Shown here: positions 37,791 to 52,212 of the stretch, in pieces
Position numbering within the stretch: position 1 is the stretch's first letter
Layout of the letters: every line of letters begins with the position of its first letter
NCBI RefSeq assembly: GCF_014805685.1
Contig: NC_060884.1
Coordinates: forward strand, 15,169,356 to 15,233,355
From: Silurus meridionalis
Lineage: Eukaryota > Chordata > Actinopteri > Siluriformes > Siluridae
Length of the DNA stretch: 64,000 nt
Direction of reading: 5' to 3'
The notes under the pieces: model-generated
What the model saw: only the letters and a program-made list of their open reading frames with translations
Databases searched by the model: none
What the model was told of the DNA's origin: nothing
Made by a program: the position numbers and the translations under genes

Positions 37791-39065
37791 AAAAAATAAA
37801 TCAAATAAATAAATGATTAACGTTAATTGTTAGATTAATATTTCAGGTGCTGAGAAATCCTCCTGACATAAGCATGTTAAAAATGCAGATTAGTTTTGCA
37901 TGAGCATGCACAATATTCTAAGCAACTAAACATTTACAACACTTCTCAACAGCACACACATTGTGTCAAAAGTAAGAAAGCTGTTTTTTTTGCAACCTGT
38001 AGCAGTTTGTTAACTGTTGCATACCACACTCTTGTTTACCAAGTACTCACTCGGATCAAATCTCCTCTTCCTTCTTCAGAAAATTTGTACTGTACCTTCC
38101 TGAGGTTGATTGATAAGCTCTGTGCTATTTGATCGTGGATATTAGATGTCTAATGCATTGGGGCCACTGGAAGATGCTATGACAGGTAGCGCATTAGCGA
38201 GACGAGTGGGAGCCCTGCCAAATGCATCAGCACATCAAGAATAGATATCGTGTTCATCTGGAAATATTCGATACTCTCTCCTGAAGGAATCTTGGGCCTT
38301 TTTGGCAAATGGGGCAAATGGCTTTCAATCAACTGTTGTAGCTGGTGTGTAGAGGTCTTAGTAAGCAGCTGAAAAATTTATGCTAGGCTAGTTGTCTAGC
38401 ACAATCAATTTACATAATTCCCGAAGCTACAATGCTGTTTTAATAATTTGATCTCGCAACACGGTTGCAGTTACAGTTAACCGATTTGCTACTTGAGGGA
38501 ATGAAGCTCTGGGTAAGATTAGCGCTAGCATATTCATGTTATATTTTGCTGTAGTGAACAAACTGAGGTTAAATCCTTCGCCTAAAGGCACAAATGCACC
38601 AAGGTGCTGAGTTCAACATCCCTAGCACACAAATTTAGCTATTCTCAGCGCCACCAGGGACTGAGCTATATTGGTTACTGAGCTCGGTCCAGGACCACTA
38701 AGTCTTCTTGCGTATTGAATTAAAAATATCTTGTTTATGAAGAAAACAATTCAATTTGCTCATAATAACGGAATGGTGGATCATAATAGGACTGTTTTGC
38801 TCTTATGTCTATTTCTGACCTGAAATAAACTTTAGCATGAAAATTGTCATGAGGAATAATGTTCTTGCTTCAAAGCTAATATTATTGATGACCAGTGAAA
38901 TGAAAACTGTGTGCATTTTTTTTAAGCAAATCTCTTGCTACTAAAAACATTCGATTCCATTCAAACCCGTTTTTCACCGTTTTCTTATTCACAAAGCCTT
39001 TTTTAGCTTTAATGCTTTCCCTCGTTCTTCCATACTGCTCTCATCTCTTCATCTCTGTTTTCATG

Positions 39066-39066
<1 letters not shown>

Positions 39067-39096
<30 letters not shown>
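39067..39096 (+). repeat. (CT)n array
   Basis: Short pyrimidine array. Similar arrays are at 45331-45361 (CT) and 54741-54776 (CT). Confidence 0.95.
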
Positions 39097-39104
<8 letters not shown>

Positions 39105-39570
39105 CTTTCCCCTTGTTCTAAACCACATCTAATGAAAACAGATCTCTCCCTCTCCTCTTTACCAGCTGAGCTGGGGGAGGAAGATGAACCCTAATGGCTT
39201 TTTCCCTCCCTTTTTTTTCTCCTGATGATGGAAAATATGCACCGACCTATTGATGTGTCTGATGTATTTCATCACCACAGATTTTGTGCGTGTCAAAGCC
39301 AAGCCAGCACAAATAAATCCTCAGCAAAAACCGCACCACATCGGACCAAATGACACACCAAAACTACTTACTGTTTCTTACTAATTTGTCTCTGCATAAA
39401 AATACTCCTTCTTTCGGGTTTCGATGTTTTATTTAAAACTTTGATTTGCTGGGTTTATATTTGTCTGCAACAAAAAAAAAACCTGTAAAGATAGCACTTA
39501 GGCATATCCACAAACCCAATTCCTGCAAAAAATAAAATCGTAGGTTACCAAAATAGCAAAAACGTGCAAT

Positions 39571-39660
39571 GCACTATATGGGCAAAAGTATTGGGATGCC
39601 TGACTTTTCCAGTCAGTTCTTCACCAAACTGTTACGAACAAAGTTTGAGTCACACAATTG
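39571..39660 (+). mobile_element. Tc1-derived left-end fragment
   Basis: CACTATATGGGCAAAAGTAT, then TGGGATGCCTGACTTTTCCAG, is the left terminus. Similarity stops about 90 bp in, where a SINE-like tail begins. Confidence 0.6.
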
Positions 39661-39790
39661 CAACTCTTGGGCCCTTGAGCAAGGTCCTTAACACTCCAGG
39701 GGTACTCTATCATGGCTGACCCTGTGCTCTAACCCCAGTTTTTAAACAAGCTGGGATATGCGAAGAAAATAATTTCTCTGTAATGTATAT
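39655..39790 (+). mobile_element. SINE/LINE-like tail fragment
   Basis: Contains GGGCCCTTGAGCAAGGTCCT, then TAACACTCCAGGGG, CATGGCTGACCCTG and ATAATTTCTCTGTAATGTAT, motifs I recall from fish short retroelement bodies. The head is missing. It adjoins a Tc1-family left end. Confidence 0.4.
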
Positions 39791-40443
39791 GTGACATATA
39801 AATGCTATTCATTCAAGTCTTTCTAGCTCTCTCCTTTTGCTTCACAGTTATCCAACATATTTTTATTATTTCTGCTCATATTACAAGCAAGCAGCAGAAA
39901 CACTATAATTATAACATAAAAAAAAAAAAAATCAATGGACACTATATATTTTTACTGAGAAACCTTATTATTTACAACCTGCTTGGTTTGACATGACTCT
40001 GCAGTTCCTACGAGGCAATTCCTTGTGATGTCTTGATTTAATTGAATACCTGAGTGGTCAATATGGCAAGAGTGGAGCTGACCAGGAGGAATACACTCTA
40101 CTGTACGCTAGCAGAGACAGAATAAATGCTTGAGTGCTAAAGCAAAACAGAAGCAGACAAATTTATTCGGAAGTCCTTTTGCATCAAGATCAGACAACTA
40201 CAGACAACCGATGTATTTTTTTTTCAGCTTTTGCACCGTATCTGTCTGACGCTTGTGTGGCACATTTCACACTTTAAAGCGTGATGTAGCACTTTTCATA
40301 GCGCTCAAGATTAACTCGGAAGCACATATGACACAAAGCCAATTAGGTGCCAGATGAGAGGTTATAAGGTCATTCGTCCAGGCTTTCTCCACTCTTTTAC
40401 CAGCCCCAAGCCACCCCTAAGAACCCTGGAATTGAAGACTCAC

Positions 40444-40704
40444 CGAGGGCATTTGGCTTGAGAGCAGATGACTCTCCTGTAACATGTTTGACATCATAAG
40501 AGCAGCGGGCAGCTCGGGGTACGTGTAGGGGTTGATCAGGCCGTTATGGGGCAGCGAGTGACACAGATAGCCGGACTCTGGATCCATCAGATGCAGCAGA
40601 GGAGGCTCGGGGTGGTTCGGTGGGGTTATAGGAGGAATCTCATAGTCCTCGTCGCCACCACCGCCTCCATTCCCACTCCCTCCTCCCTGCCCAGAATAGT
40701 TCTG
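40444..40704 (-). CDS. tox2: tox2 exon 3, N-terminal EDYEIPPITPPN region
   Basis: The exon is 261 nt (87 codons), phase 0 at both ends, with acceptor TCTTTGCAG and donor GTGAGTC. It starts QNYSGQ, continues through a glycine-rich run (GGGSGNGGGGG), and reaches the family signature DEDYEIPPITPPNHPEP. After that come LLHLMDPESGYLCHSL, NGLINPYTYPELPAALMMSNML and QESHLLSSQMPS. The order matches TOX2: EDYEIPPITPPN, a Leu-rich LLHL segment, NGLL, MVSNML and SHLLSGQLP. This N-terminal part is thought to act in transactivation in the family. The glycine run replaces a short acidic/Ser stretch in the mammalian protein and looks like a lineage-specific low-complexity expansion. Only the first base or so of the acceptor choice is uncertain, because CAG is repeated there (GCAG-CAG). 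Confidence 0.95.
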
Positions 40705-41193
40705 CTGCAAAGAGAAGGAAAAAATATGTCATTACAAAGCCATACAAACATAAATAGACAGATTTTTTTTTTTTACATCAATGACAAAAATAAGATACTG
40801 TGGGGCTTCATGAAAGAGTTGGGAGAAAAAAACCCATAAGCTGAAAAACAGTGCAGTATTATGAAGTCAGGATGACGAAACAGCGCGTATAAAGAGCGGC
40901 TCTGATTAGTAATTAGTCATTTAGAATTTGCCCCAAATTGCTCCAAGATGGAACATAGAATTATGCGTGGCCGCAATCAGCGTCTGCTACTGTATCAGAA
41001 GATTACATTTTCCATGGATAGATGAATGATTTTTTTATCATATCTGTCCTTTCTATGCACAATCGAATGCACACCTCTGCGTGCTCCTCTGATCAACTGT
41101 GTCATTAAACAGATGTAAATGCGGATTGGGCTGACGAAAAAATATGACTCTGCGTTCTACAAGAAAACTCATACTAAGGGACAGAGAGAGGGA

Positions 41194-41197
<4 letters not shown>

Positions 41198-41238
<41 letters not shown>
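41198..41238 (+). repeat. (AG)n array
   Basis: 41-bp array. Similar arrays are at 44490-44535 and 58924-58979. Confidence 0.96.
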
Positions 41239-41239
<1 letters not shown>

Positions 41240-42389
41240 AGCAGGGGTATTCAAGGGGGAATGAAAAGCAATTTTGTGGGAGGCGATCTGACTGGAGCCC
41301 CTTCCATAATGACTGAGTCAAATTAATCATCAGAAATAATATTCTGCTGTCAAGCATTCAAGAGCTTTTTTAATAGAATTTTTATGATTCATGTCTGCCC
41401 ATATACATCAAACAGTCAGTTCTGCAACATTTCAGAAATCAATTCAATATCATCTTTGTGTTGCCTGTCATCTTCTCTCGCCGAAACGGCCATTTATCTT
41501 GCAAACAAATACTTTTAGCAAATCTACGGCTGAGCGAGAGGACAGAGACAAGGATTCGGGGACCTCTGATTTCACCTGACTGGAGTATATTTCTTAAATA
41601 AAAGACCTCTATTTCTACGATGTCACAATAATTCACCTTTTCCCCCCTCAAGGCTGAGAAGTCAAGTGGAATATTTTTTGGGCAAACAGCATTGCTACAC
41701 CACGAACATGTAGTAACATAATAAAACTTGGCATACAAGGGAAAAAAAAAACCAACAGCCTGGAGTATAGATCAGGTATTAGGCTTTTTGTCATACTAAT
41801 CTTGCACAAACAAAAGGAGCGCCTTCTAAATTTATCCTTATTACTATAAAACTATATTTAGCTGTGGTTCCATTGAGTTTATTTATAAAGGCTACCTTCC
41901 AACTTTTGCTTATGAATACCTTTGTTTCCCTGTTTAATTAGTGGAAAAAAATGCCAATGGGTTTCAATGTGATTTTCTCATTGGCGATATATTTTTCCTA
42001 CCAGGGTTTGGATATTCATTTTCGTAATAGTCCCTTTGAAGACAGATGTCTTTGTAAAAGCTTTGGGGCCTCCCTGTTATTGTTTGGTCTAATGGACGTG
42101 AAAACGAACATTTCCTGAGATTCAATTTCCCTCATAATTGTTGGAAGGAAACTAAATTGTCTGTTGTAAACATCGAGAGCCATTGTGTAAAGAGAGTCCC
42201 TTCGCCACATCCTCCGGAGAGTTCTCACGTCTATGATCTCTGACAGCCAGGTTCTGGATGACCACACAGGTCTGTTTGATTGGAGGAACATCTGTGTGCC
42301 GAAAAACGCGTCTCAATTGCTACCTTTGCTAGCCATACGTCTATTAATAAAAAATTCAACCAGAAGAAGTCCAGAAAATGTGCACTGTG

Positions 42390-42760
42390 ACTTTTCCACC
42401 ATATTTAAACTATTTTGTGGTTCTTCCCCAAACTGTTATATATTTCTACATATACACAAATGTATTAGAGACTTTTATTGTGGTAGCATAACATTTTCCC
42501 TACACTTGAACTAGGAGACCCAAACCTGTTCAAGCATGACAAAGCAAGCTCCATGACAATATGGTTTACATGGGTTGGAGTGGAAGATCTTGAGAAGCCT
42601 GCTATAGAGCCCTGGCCTTAAATTTTGAGATCCTGAACACCTTTGAGGTGAATTGGAATGTTGACTGCAACCCAGGCCTCCTCAAAACCTACTTTACTGA
42701 CAGGCCACATATGGCTGGAAAAGTCAGGAGTCCCAATACGTTTGTCCATATAGTTTATTT
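42390..42760 (+). mobile_element. Tc1-derived copy, rearranged
   Basis: The left portion is in plus orientation (GACTTTTCCACCATAT, then TGGTTCTTCCCCAAACTGTT). The right end is the same terminus inverted (GGCTGGAAAAGTCAGGAGTC, then TTTGTCCATATAGT). The interior has the transposase-derived segment with a deletion. A fusion of two copies or an internally rearranged copy explains the two left-type ends. Confidence 0.65.
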
Positions 42761-44487
42761 ACCATGAGGTAAATTCAAGGTAGTATAATGAATCACTACA
42801 GACAAAATGGACTCCTGATGCAAGCAACAGCAAAAGTCCAGATGTTTGAACCTTTTAAATGTATTCTGATCCACAGTGAGCAACTCAGATAACATCTAAG
42901 GCTCTGCAATTTCTTATAGCCTTTGCACAGTCTTACATAATGCCAATGTACAGAACATATCACCTCACACAGTGCACTGATTCCTCATTGATTAAGTTGA
43001 AATGTAATTTTCCTTGGTGCAAAATTCTAAGTAAGTGCTTCAATAATTCTCGAAACTGTCATGGACAACAAGGCCCATCGCTTAACTTCAATACAAGGTT
43101 GTATATATCAGGGAAAATAGTTTCAGAGAGGCAGCCAATACAATTTATTTCGGGTGCGGTTGCACAGGACGTTAATAGACCAAAACAGAAGAAGTAAGAG
43201 ACAGAGACGGAGAGATAGACAGAGAGGCAGACAAACTGAGCAAAAGAGTGAAACAATCTGTAAGTAGCATTAAACCCGAGCTTCGATGAACGTTCTCGAT
43301 GATGAAATGTAAATCTCTACGATGTAGCCAGCTGACCGATTTGGATTGATGCATAATTCATACTGTACGTCTCACGGCTCACAATGCGGTCATGTGAATT
43401 ACAACATGTACAGTATTGTGTGTCTGTGCTCTGTTATCAAGTCTAAACACGTGGGAAAAATGTTTAATGGTTTACGTTTTATTTTATATAAATAAAGTGT
43501 TTTTGCACAAGAAGACATTTTGACTTGGCTGATCTCCTCATTCTCTGTTTGCTAACTTCTACTGTGTCCATCAGATCAATTTTCAAGGATATTAGAACTC
43601 AATTTGGATGCAAGATGGCGCCCGGGTTGAGTTTAAGGGTTTCAATTTAGAGCCTTCATTACTCTGAGCAAGAGGAGCCACTCTAAAACAAACACTATCA
43701 AATTTCGGTGAATATCTACAAAGCGTGCGGGCTACGTTCATCGCGCTCGGTGTTGCTTTGCAAAGAGTGCGCGCACAGACACAAAACACCTTTGATAGGA
43801 AACAGTTGAAGATACACTTAGTGAGAAGATGGAGAAAGCAATGGGAGAGATTGAAAGGGAGAGAGAAAGTAAAACATAAAAAATAAAAAGCCAGGAGGAG
43901 GAAAAAAAATCTGTCTAGTTTGGGAAGGTTTCCAAGCATCTCTGGCATTAATCTAATCCATTGTATGCTGGCAGACTGATTAGATGTCCAACCATATGAC
44001 CATGTGAGCTTCAGTCTTAACACAACAGATGCCATTTGGCCATAAAGTTATTTTCGTCTACTTTATTACACCAAGAACTTCATTAATCCAAACAGATTTA
44101 ACATGAAACTTGTGCTGCGAATTGGAACCTCAAAACCTGGAACTGTTTAGTACTTTCTTCAGATCTGAGATTTTTTTTTTTCTTCGAAAAGATTGTGACC
44201 TTGCAGAAGATTCGAAAAAACTGATAAATATAACATTACCATTTGTTATCTAAAAAGAAAATGCACGTATTTCAAACAGCACAGCTTTGTTACAATCATC
44301 CTTCGGAGCTGATGAGCCTCCAGGGATGGTTTTAGCAGTAAGCTCATTAAATCTGGACCGCGTGGGACGTCACTGTGGCCTGGTCTAATATTAGTAAAAT
44401 ATTCAGTAGTGTGATTCAGGGAGCTGTGGTTCACAGTTTATTAGGTGTGTCAATAAAAATGCATGTGTGTGTGAGAATAAGAGATGG

Positions 44488-44534
<47 letters not shown>

Positions 44535-45324
44535 GCATGGTGACAGATTCCTCCTTTCTCTAATATGCACTTATCTGCTTATATTAGTGCAGTGACACAA
44601 ATGATTAATGTCTATGCACCCTAACCTTGCACACAAACACTACAGACAAAGCAAGCCACTTATCTCAGATTCCCAGTGTGTATTTGCGTGTGTGTCTGCG
44701 TGTGTGTGTGTGTGCCTTTATCGAAGCAGACGTTTGGGAGAGTCATCTGTTTTTATTTGGCTGGCAGTAGGCACCCATCATAAATTACCCCTAAGACCAG
44801 GCACACACTTCAGTGTAACTGCATGTGTGTGTGTGTATGTATACGAGAGCGATGGTTTGTGTATGTCACATCAACCCACGCAAATATTTACCTATTCGGC
44901 ATTGACCACTCCGCGGGTGAAATGGGTTCAGATCTTTGCCGGCAACAAACAATTAATTAGTCACACTTGGAAGTTGAAGCCCATCACACCACACTCACTG
45001 TACACACCGATTCTTATCGAGCCACAAATATAGCTGTGAATACGGAGCCTACACACCATCTGCTCATACCCATATTCCTCTTACAGCACATGGCTTAGGC
45101 TAAAATATCTAACCCTCCAATGTGCTTGTGCATGTGTTGCTTGTGGGATTGTGTGTCTGTCTGTCTGTGCGTGTGTGTGTGTGTGTGTCTGTGTGTGTGT
45201 GCGCGCACACATATGTACGCTTTCTAGTATCTTCTTCTACACTCTGAAATAATATCAGGTTTTTCAGACCTCACAAAGAAAGTCCACTGACACCAGACTC
45301 ATGTTACTGTAATACAAAAGTGGA

Positions 45325-45363
<39 letters not shown>

Positions 45364-45864
45364 TCTTCTGCAGCTCTACCTCCCCTGCATTCAAAATATA
45401 AGTGATGAAAAGCACTCAATCAGCAACCTTTGAAGCCTAATCTCAATTAATGAAAAAAGACAAAATAGTTTCTTTAACTTCAACTTCTTTCCAATAATGT
45501 CACATATTATTATTTTTTTCTTTCTCTGCAAATTCGCATCTCACCAAAAACCTGACCTCCTGTTGTTCTGCTCATAAAAAAAGCCAGCTCCATTTCTGTC
45601 ACGCTTCATTAAGTGTGCGTGATGTCACCATCGCTGAAAGAATCTGATTGGCTGCTGGCGCTGGCTACTCTTGATTACAGAATGGAAAAAGTTTAAGGGT
45701 GGTCATGTTTAGTGGTACATGTTATGCATCTGTCTCGTACGTACATCGTGATCATGCACTGCATTAGAATAGAATCCACACTGTGCTGCATTCTGGTCTA
45801 GATGGCAATAAACACCACTCATCTCAGCAATCATGTTCCTTTGGAGATATAACTTTACGATCAG

Positions 45865-46386
45865 TAGAGCTGCAGCTGTTGATTATTTTAGTAATCGAGT
45901 ATTCTACTGTTTATTCTGTCGATTAATCGAATAATCGGATGAGAAGTTCTTTTTTCTATATTAAAGAGCAATACTAAATATACAAGAGAAAATAAGACAA
46001 GTCTCTTAAAATGAATAAGTAATAAGTAACTTGTTTCCTTTGTAGAAAAGTATACATTTTTATTGCTGAAATTGCAAAAAAGATTATGTGTGAAAACTAA
46101 ACCCATTTAATGCATTTAATTGGCACAATACATCAAAATGCAAATGCATATATATGCTGTTTTCTCTCCATTCCTTCATTTTCCATTCTGCAGCATCTTC
46201 TGTGTTTATCCGTCTAGAGCTCTCCAGAGTTTGGCAGGTGGTGCGTCAGTAATAATGGTCCGTGGGGAAACACACTGCTCTGTGTGTAGTAATATGGACT
46301 AAACAAAGTATTGAGGCAAATAATTTCCCTTAATGCTTTTTTGCATTCGAATTACTGGAGTTACTCAAGAAATCGTTTCAGCCCTA
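45865..46386 (+). mobile_element. hAT-like non-autonomous element
   Basis: The ends are TAGAGCTGCAGCTG and, inverted, CAGCCCTA. Inside the left end is the ATTAATCGAATAATCG-type motif typical of fish hAT MITEs. Flanking 8-mers are ACGATCAG (45857-45864) and AAGATCAG (46387-46394), a 7-of-8 match consistent with an 8-bp hAT target duplication. It has no transposase. Confidence 0.78.
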
Positions 46387-46488
46387 AAGATCAGTAAATG
46401 TTCTGTCCTCTGTGGTGAAGGGTTCGACCCGAGATCGCTTCTTTACCCTCTGCCATTTCCATTCACGCTGCTTTTACATACACTCCAC

Positions 46489-46489
<1 letters not shown>

Positions 46490-46552
<63 letters not shown>
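46490..46552 (+). repeat. (CA)n array
   Basis: Uninterrupted array, about 62 bp. Confidence 0.98.
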
Positions 46553-46554
<2 letters not shown>

Positions 46555-46867
46555 CTCTGGCACTGTGCTGCATTTACACACTTCAAGCTTCACGCTGACT
46601 CATGAAATGTCAGTGTGGGCCCGGGTTTCAATTAGCAAGATCTAATCTCAACCAAACCACCCTCTGACTACTACAGCTCATTCATTTAGCTCCAGTACAT
46701 GCTTTTTCCTGGTCAGGATGTCCAACTATGGGTCCAGAGAATATCCCAGGCGTGAGTTTAGGGAACACATTTGGGATTTCACAGATTTTGACACTCGATC
46801 AAACACAGGGACAGTAGCGTAGCCAGTACTAGTGGCCTAGTGGCCCGTGTACGGTGAACCTGCAAAA

Positions 46868-46940
46868 CACATCATTCGCTTGGGACCTCAGTGCTGTGAG
46901 GCAGCGACGTTACCCGCTGTGCCAACGTGCCGCCTCGCTA
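46868..46940 (-). mobile_element. tRNA-derived SINE head fragment
   Basis: On the minus strand it reads GAGGCGGCACGTTGGCACAG, then CGGGTAACGTCGCTGCCTCA, then CAGC. This resembles the common fish SINE head GGCGGCACGGTGGCxCAGTGG with an A-box. The B-box is poor. Confidence 0.5.
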
Positions 46941-47192
46941 ATGCTGTCTTCATGTCAATTCAATTAGAGGAATATTCAAGTGATTTCCAGCCTAATCCCT
47001 AAACGATGCACGGAGCGCAGGCATGTGTACCACAGACATGACCTTTGAACTTTTGTTATACTCTGAAGTCTGAAAAAGCACATTATATTAATACTTACAC
47101 ATTTACAAATGGAGTTCAAAAACAGACCCACAGCAATCTGTCATTTTCTAATCAAAGGGTTTCCAAAACACTTTATTCTTGTCTGTGGTTAT

Positions 47193-47874
<682 letters not shown>

Positions 47875-48265
47875 GCGGTGATCAGAGCTATAGTGTACAG
47901 ATGCTGGAGACAGGGATTAGTTTAAAATGGGACATAATATGTTGTGACCTCAGGATTAAGTGCGAGCTGCCAATCCAAGGCAGAAACTTGTACGTCCAAA
48001 TATTATAAATCAAAGTACAGGAGCATGGAGTAGGAATACATTTATCTGGTAAAAAAAAATATTCTGTCTTGCCACATATCTGTCCTACTGTTTTTTCTTG
48101 AACATTGGACAGGAGAAGTCTGCTGGCTGAACTGTGTCGGGTTCAGAGCTAACAGGTCATTATAACTGCACAGCCGACTGGAAAAGACACACTACTGAAA
48201 CATTGCAGTGGACAGTCAGGCAACGTGGGGGGAGAAGAATGGAATTAATGATAAGGAAATAAGGA

Positions 48266-48276
48266 CAGAGAGAAAG

Positions 48277-48322
<46 letters not shown>

Positions 48323-48335
48323 GAGAGAGTGTGAA

Positions 48336-48372
<37 letters not shown>
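48266..48372 (+). repeat. (GA)n-(TG)n compound array
   Basis: GA-rich to about 48329, then TG-rich to 48372. Confidence 0.95.
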
Positions 48373-48545
48373 TTAGTTGAAATAAATAAGGGTGATTAAA
48401 TTGCAGATTTGATGAGTTCATTCTCTAAAGACGACTCAAGAAATAACTCAATGATATCTGCCTGCAATGCTGTGACTGGATAATGAATTGCCAAATTATC
48501 TTTCATAATAATCAAGAAATCACTCAAGGGAATAAATATGTCTTT

Positions 48546-48556
48546 TGTGTGAGTGT

Positions 48557-48652
<96 letters not shown>

Positions 48653-48722
48653 CAGAGAGAGAAAGAGCGAGAGAGGGAGAGGCCTGGAAGGAAGGTCAGT
48701 TAGATAATATATTCTGGTTTTG

Positions 48723-48780
<58 letters not shown>
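48546..48780 (+). repeat. (TG)n, (GA) spacer, (CA)n inverted dinucleotide pair
   Basis: TG array 48546-48653 and CA array 48725-48780 are reverse complements separated by about 71 bp, giving a possible stem of more than 50 bp. Confidence 0.95.
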
Positions 48781-48782
<2 letters not shown>

Positions 48783-49719
48783 AAACCCCACTGATGCAGT
48801 CCAGCTCAACAAATCGGAATCGAGCATACATTAGTACACTTATTGTAGACATGACCGTGGCCTTTCTCTTTCTCTTTTCCCCTTTGTGTTTGTGTGTATG
48901 TGCTTCAATATATAGTCACAAGCAGTGATCTGCAGGGACCAATTTTCCACTCTTGCTAAGTGGCATATAACACTAATAAAGATCCTATACATTAGAAGTT
49001 CTTACAGAATAGTACACTATCCAAAAAAAAGTTATAAGAACTTATCTCTACATTGTACTGATGACCAAACTTCGGAGACTTTCTCCGAACATGAAAATGT
49101 CATGAAATGGTCCATGCATATCTGTGCAAGCAGTCCAGAGCTATTTGAGCTATTTGAGTCCGCCTCACTAAAGTAGATTGGCATGAAGTGGTGTACGACA
49201 GATTTAAATTACTGAGCTTCAGACTTTGACCCAAAAATATATTGTTGGCGAGTAGGCGGAGCGAAATATTCCAACTAGAAAAATCTTTTTGTGTTAATGC
49301 CATAGAAAAAATACAAATAAATCGATTCAAGGCTGTTGAGATATGCGCTAAAATGTAAAAACAAACAAAAAAACCCCTTCTATGCAATAGCATCACTATC
49401 AGGATTCTGTTACTTTGCTGAGTAGAGCAGAGGAATGTGCTCTTTTCTGAAGGAATGTAGTCACAGTGTGGACTCGGAATCATAATACTAAGAAAAAAAT
49501 CCTAACAATTCCACTTAGCTGTATGTAGTTGAAGAATGTGTGTGCACAAACAACGAATAATGTGTACTGCAAACAGCAGAATGTCAATGTCATGTCAATT
49601 CTGTAGGCTCTGGTGTTTTTTTTGTGTGTTTGTGTGTCTGTGTGTGTGTGTTGAAAACATGGCAACAGTTCATTGTGAAGACTTTACCTCTGTTCTACTT
49701 TTTTTTTTTTAACCAAATT

Positions 49720-49991
<272 letters not shown>

Positions 49992-50905
49992 CTCACTCAC
50001 TTGTCAGTGTGAACAGACACATTGTCAATTTAGTCTATATCTGTCCACAGACTTCACACTTACCAAAAGCATTCATCTAGCTAGAAGGTCATCACTGCAG
50101 AGTGCAAGTCCTCACAGCACACAGAAGTGTACCACACTTATTGAAGCCCTGCCTTTCCGAAAGAACATTTTCTTCTTCATTAAATCATTTCAAATTTCAT
50201 CATAATCATCCAAAAACTGGGTCGAAAACCTCCTTTCCTTCTCCTTCCATCACAATGAAAAGCATAAAAGTTTATTCAGTGTGTAGATTTCACCTTAAAT
50301 ATTAGTGTGTCGTCATTTTGAGCACTTCTGTGCAGATGCAGAAGAACAGAACTGTTTATCTGATGGCTTCTTGAATGTGAAGGATGCTGTGTGGATGGCT
50401 GTGATTGATAATGCTATGTATACATACGGAAAAGCCTGCACTCAAGTGTGTGGCCCAATAAAAGCCCATTTAACTGAGCCATGTCATTCACTTCCAGTAT
50501 GTAATAATGGTATTAAAGAAGGGATTGGCGGGAAGGTTGGGGGGGCTTGGCAACCTGAACCCCTTAAAGTAAACACACAGCTGCATTTGTTAGCAATCCG
50601 GTGTCAGAGAGGTATTCTAAATAGCCAGAGACTGATGGAGAGTGTTGTAGGGGCAGTTTGGAAAAAAGAGAGAGAGAGGGATAGAGGTGGAGAGATAGAG
50701 AGGGAGAGATGAGAGCTTTTGCTGTGACATCAAATCTCGTTTGCCAGCCTTCTCTCTCTTTCTCTCTTTCTTTCTGCTTTGTCTTCTGCTTCTCTGCTTG
50801 GTCAGCGATCAGCTATAGAAATATTTTGGCAGGCTCTCGCTTTGTTTTCATTTCACAAAAAGATGGAGAGAGGTAGGGTAGAGGGCTGAACACATACTTG
50901 CCTGC

Positions 50906-50943
<38 letters not shown>

Positions 50944-51012
50944 TTAATCTAAACAGCGGGAGGAAGTTGTAAATCACGGTAATGCACTCAGCTGTAATTC
51001 AGACCAGCAGGG

Positions 51013-51017
<5 letters not shown>

Positions 51018-51062
<45 letters not shown>

Positions 51063-51093
51063 GAACACATATGTACACATAACAGAACACACG

Positions 51094-51148
<55 letters not shown>
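51018..51148 (+). repeat. two (CA)n arrays
   Basis: Arrays at 51018-51060 and 51086-51148 separated by 25 bp. Confidence 0.97.
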
Positions 51149-51150
<2 letters not shown>

Positions 51151-52090
51151 CTCCCTGAAAATGGCAAGAGTTTACCGGCAGCATGGCGACTCTTTAATCA
51201 GTGAAAATGAGCCAATGATATGAAATCCCCAATCACAGCCAATCAACAGGCTTCCTGTCAGACACAGTGGACCGCAAACTTCAATCAGAGTCTTGTAAAA
51301 ATGAGTTAAATCCAGTCTGTCTACACACACCTGCTGTCCTGCCTTTGATTAAATTATATAATCCGAGCGATCCCTCAGGTGCGTGTCATGCAAGACGTCA
51401 GTCATTCAAGGTCTGGGCTGCTTTGACACAAAGCTAGCGGTGAAATCCATATTCTGTTATAAAAGACACAGCTAGGTTTTCATTCCTAGGAAAAAAATGA
51501 ACAGGCTGGCCATTAACACGGAGGTCAGTGATGTGTTTTATCTCCTTGGGTTTGTGTTTAGAGAGATTCTACACAAAAAAGGAGAGTTTTCTAGGACTAG
51601 AAACCTGTAACTGCATCTTATCCACTGACCTTCATCTCATATACCAAACGTCACAAGTGTTAGGATTTCAGTACCAGTTCTTGATTGAACAAATGACTCT
51701 CAAGGAGAGGGTGAGCAATGCTGTCCAAGTTGATAAGTTACAAATGCAATGTTATACGACAGGATAAAACAAAGACATACATGTGAAAAAAAAGAAAAGA
51801 AAAAAGAGATGGCCGCCATGGCATACGTGAGAAGAGGGAAAATAGGAAAATGCTAGTTTTATATTTGAAGTTATAAAAAATGTAAATGAAAAATAAATGT
51901 ACAGAAAATAAGCCCAATTTGTAAAAACTATTGAAAAATAAGGAACAGCTTTATGTCTATCATTAGAAGTCACTGATATTACAAACATATGGCTGTACTG
52001 CTTATAGCGTGAATATATTATAGCTATTGCACTATAAATGAGATTGCTTCTATGTTTTCATTGTTAAATATGTTTCACTGAACTAGAACT

Positions 52091-52212
<122 letters not shown>

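Larger units (their letters stand above)
25287..40443 (-). other. tox2 intron 3
   Basis: This 15157-bp intron holds (CTAT)n at 27157-27230, (CA)n at 27394-27461 and 33532-33592, a purine-rich tract at 28040-28450 and two G-quadruplex-capable runs (26764-26803 and 34697-34722). Tc1-family pieces are near 30.2, 32.8, 37.5 and 39.6 kb. Repeat-poor unique blocks, which look like intronic regulatory sequence, lie at 31270-31720, 35490-36190 and 38140-38340. No exon of another gene was recognised. Confidence 0.7.

Noticed and set aside
50305..50712. Plus-strand 135-codon frame ending in an Arg-Glu repeat
   Set aside because: No recognisable domain; it runs into a (GA)n tract and is antisense to a tox2 intron.
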